Assembly: GCA_032250585.1 (NCBI GenBank)
Contig: JAVVFH010000194.1
Coordinates: forward strand, 1 to 6,607
DNA: 6,607 bases
Direction: 5' to 3'
From: JAVVFH01 sp032250585
GTDB taxonomy: Bacteria > Pseudomonadota > Gammaproteobacteria > Xanthomonadales > SZUA-36
In this document: positions 6,280 to 6,607 of the stretch, piece after piece
Layout of the letters: each line of letters opens with the position of its first letter
Position numbering within the stretch: the first letter of the stretch is position 1
The notes under the pieces: generated by a model
Seen by the model: only the letters and a program-made list of their open reading frames with translations
Told to the model about the DNA's origin: nothing
Database searches by the model: none
Made by a program: the position numbers and the translations under genes

Positions 6280-6401
6280 GCGTCGAAATTATTTACTGGC
6301 AGGATTCGTGCAGCGCGGGAATCGACGGGTCCCGCGCGGAAGCGCCCAGGATGCTAGGCCGTCGGGTTTGTGGCCTTTGGCCCATTGAGATCGCGCTGTG
6401 A
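6276..6401 (+). CDS. Possible 41-residue ORF between connector genes
   Basis: An ORF beginning MSVEIIYWQD and ending LWPIEIAL. Its ATG overlaps the previous stop as ATGA, and its TGA overlaps the GTG of the next gene, the layout of a coupled operon. It fills what would otherwise be a 118-base gap. Against it are the short length, no recognised family, and a strong inverted repeat in its middle. It has two Cys residues (C12 and C32) and no membrane segment or signal peptide. It may be a real small gene, or a structured non-coding spacer that happens to be open. Confidence 0.45.
   Translation: MSVEIIYWQDSCSAGIDGSRAEAPRMLGRRVCGLWPIEIAL
6313..6337 (+). repeat. GC-rich perfect inverted repeat
   Basis: GCGCGGGA (6313-6320) pairs perfectly with TCCCGCGC (6330-6337) around a 9-base loop; seven of the eight pairs are G-C. 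No T-run follows, so it is not a standard intrinsic terminator. A smaller GGCC-TTT-GGCC stem lies at 6372-6382. Both fall inside the doubtful 41-residue ORF and could affect translation of the following GTG-start gene. The role is unknown. Confidence 0.5.
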
Positions 6402-6607
6402 AATTCGACTATGGACCAATCAAAGCCGTAGCGGATTCGCTGATTGACCAATTCGGCAAACCGGCCACGTTGATTCAGACAATGCAATCCGGGCCGGAAT
6501 TTGACCCGGTGATTACCGAGACGCAAACGGCAATTGTCCTTGTCGAATCCGGCTACAGCCTGACCAACCGAAACGAGTCACTGGTGCAGGCCGGTGATAA
6601 ACTGTGG
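6398..6607 (+). CDS. Putative head-closure/neck protein (3' partial)
   Basis: Seventy codons are in the window and the frame stays open at the edge. The start is GTG at 6398, overlapping the previous TGA. An in-frame TGA at 6386-6388 rules out a longer N-terminus, and a weak GAGA Shine-Dalgarno (6387-6390) precedes the start by 7 bases. The beginning (KFDYGPIKAVADSLIDQFGKPATL), the middle (GPEFDPVITETQTAIV) and the end (SLVQAGDKLW) resemble small phage proteins that follow the DnaT-like gene and are thought to act as head-closure or tail-attachment proteins. In these, 'yDP.tG' and 'v..GD' elements are usual. The role is inferred from that resemblance and from position. Confidence 0.6.
   Translation, partial: MKFDYGPIKAVADSLIDQFGKPATLIQTMQSGPEFDPVITETQTAIVLVESGYSLTNRNESLVQAGDKLW

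Overview
The window is a piece of the head-assembly (packaging and capsid) module of a tailed double-stranded DNA phage or prophage. All recognisable genes are on the plus strand. It starts inside a small terminase gene and ends inside a gene that is probably a head-closure or neck protein. The moderately GC-rich sequence, protein families and terminator style suggest a proteobacterial host. The host cannot be named, and no integrase, attachment site or bacterial gene is present to separate prophage from free phage.

Layout, left to right: small terminase (5' end outside the window), large terminase and a DUF4055-type portal form a tight block with overlapping stop and start codons. A perfect GC-rich hairpin with a T-rich tail follows, a convincing Rho-independent terminator. 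The next block is a scaffold-type protein with a charged coiled-coil-like middle, then an HK97-fold-type major capsid protein, each with a good Shine-Dalgarno. After the capsid gene comes a free-standing HNH-type homing endonuclease gene with an N-terminal Cys cluster, the phage-type HNH-like core and two C-terminal DNA-binding-like modules. Downstream are a 45-residue Lys/Gln-rich gene, a 'DnaT-like' head-tail connector-type gene, a possible 41-residue gene and the start of the next structural gene.

How they work together: terminase recognises, cuts and pumps DNA through the portal into a procapsid built from the capsid protein around the scaffold. The connector-type proteins then close the head and join the tail. 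The HNH gene has no evident packaging role here and looks like a mobile insertion between capsid and connector genes.

The most interesting signal is just upstream of the HNH gene. A 15-bp stem with a 3-nt bulge pairs the gene's Shine-Dalgarno and the first base of its ATG with upstream sequence. An extended -10-like promoter element lies inside the upstream arm, so a transcript starting there would lose that arm and free the ribosome binding site. This logic resembles that known for T4 I-TevI and T4 lysozyme, and here it is an inference from sequence alone. A second structured spot is a perfect 8-bp GC-rich inverted repeat inside the short, doubtful 41-residue ORF.
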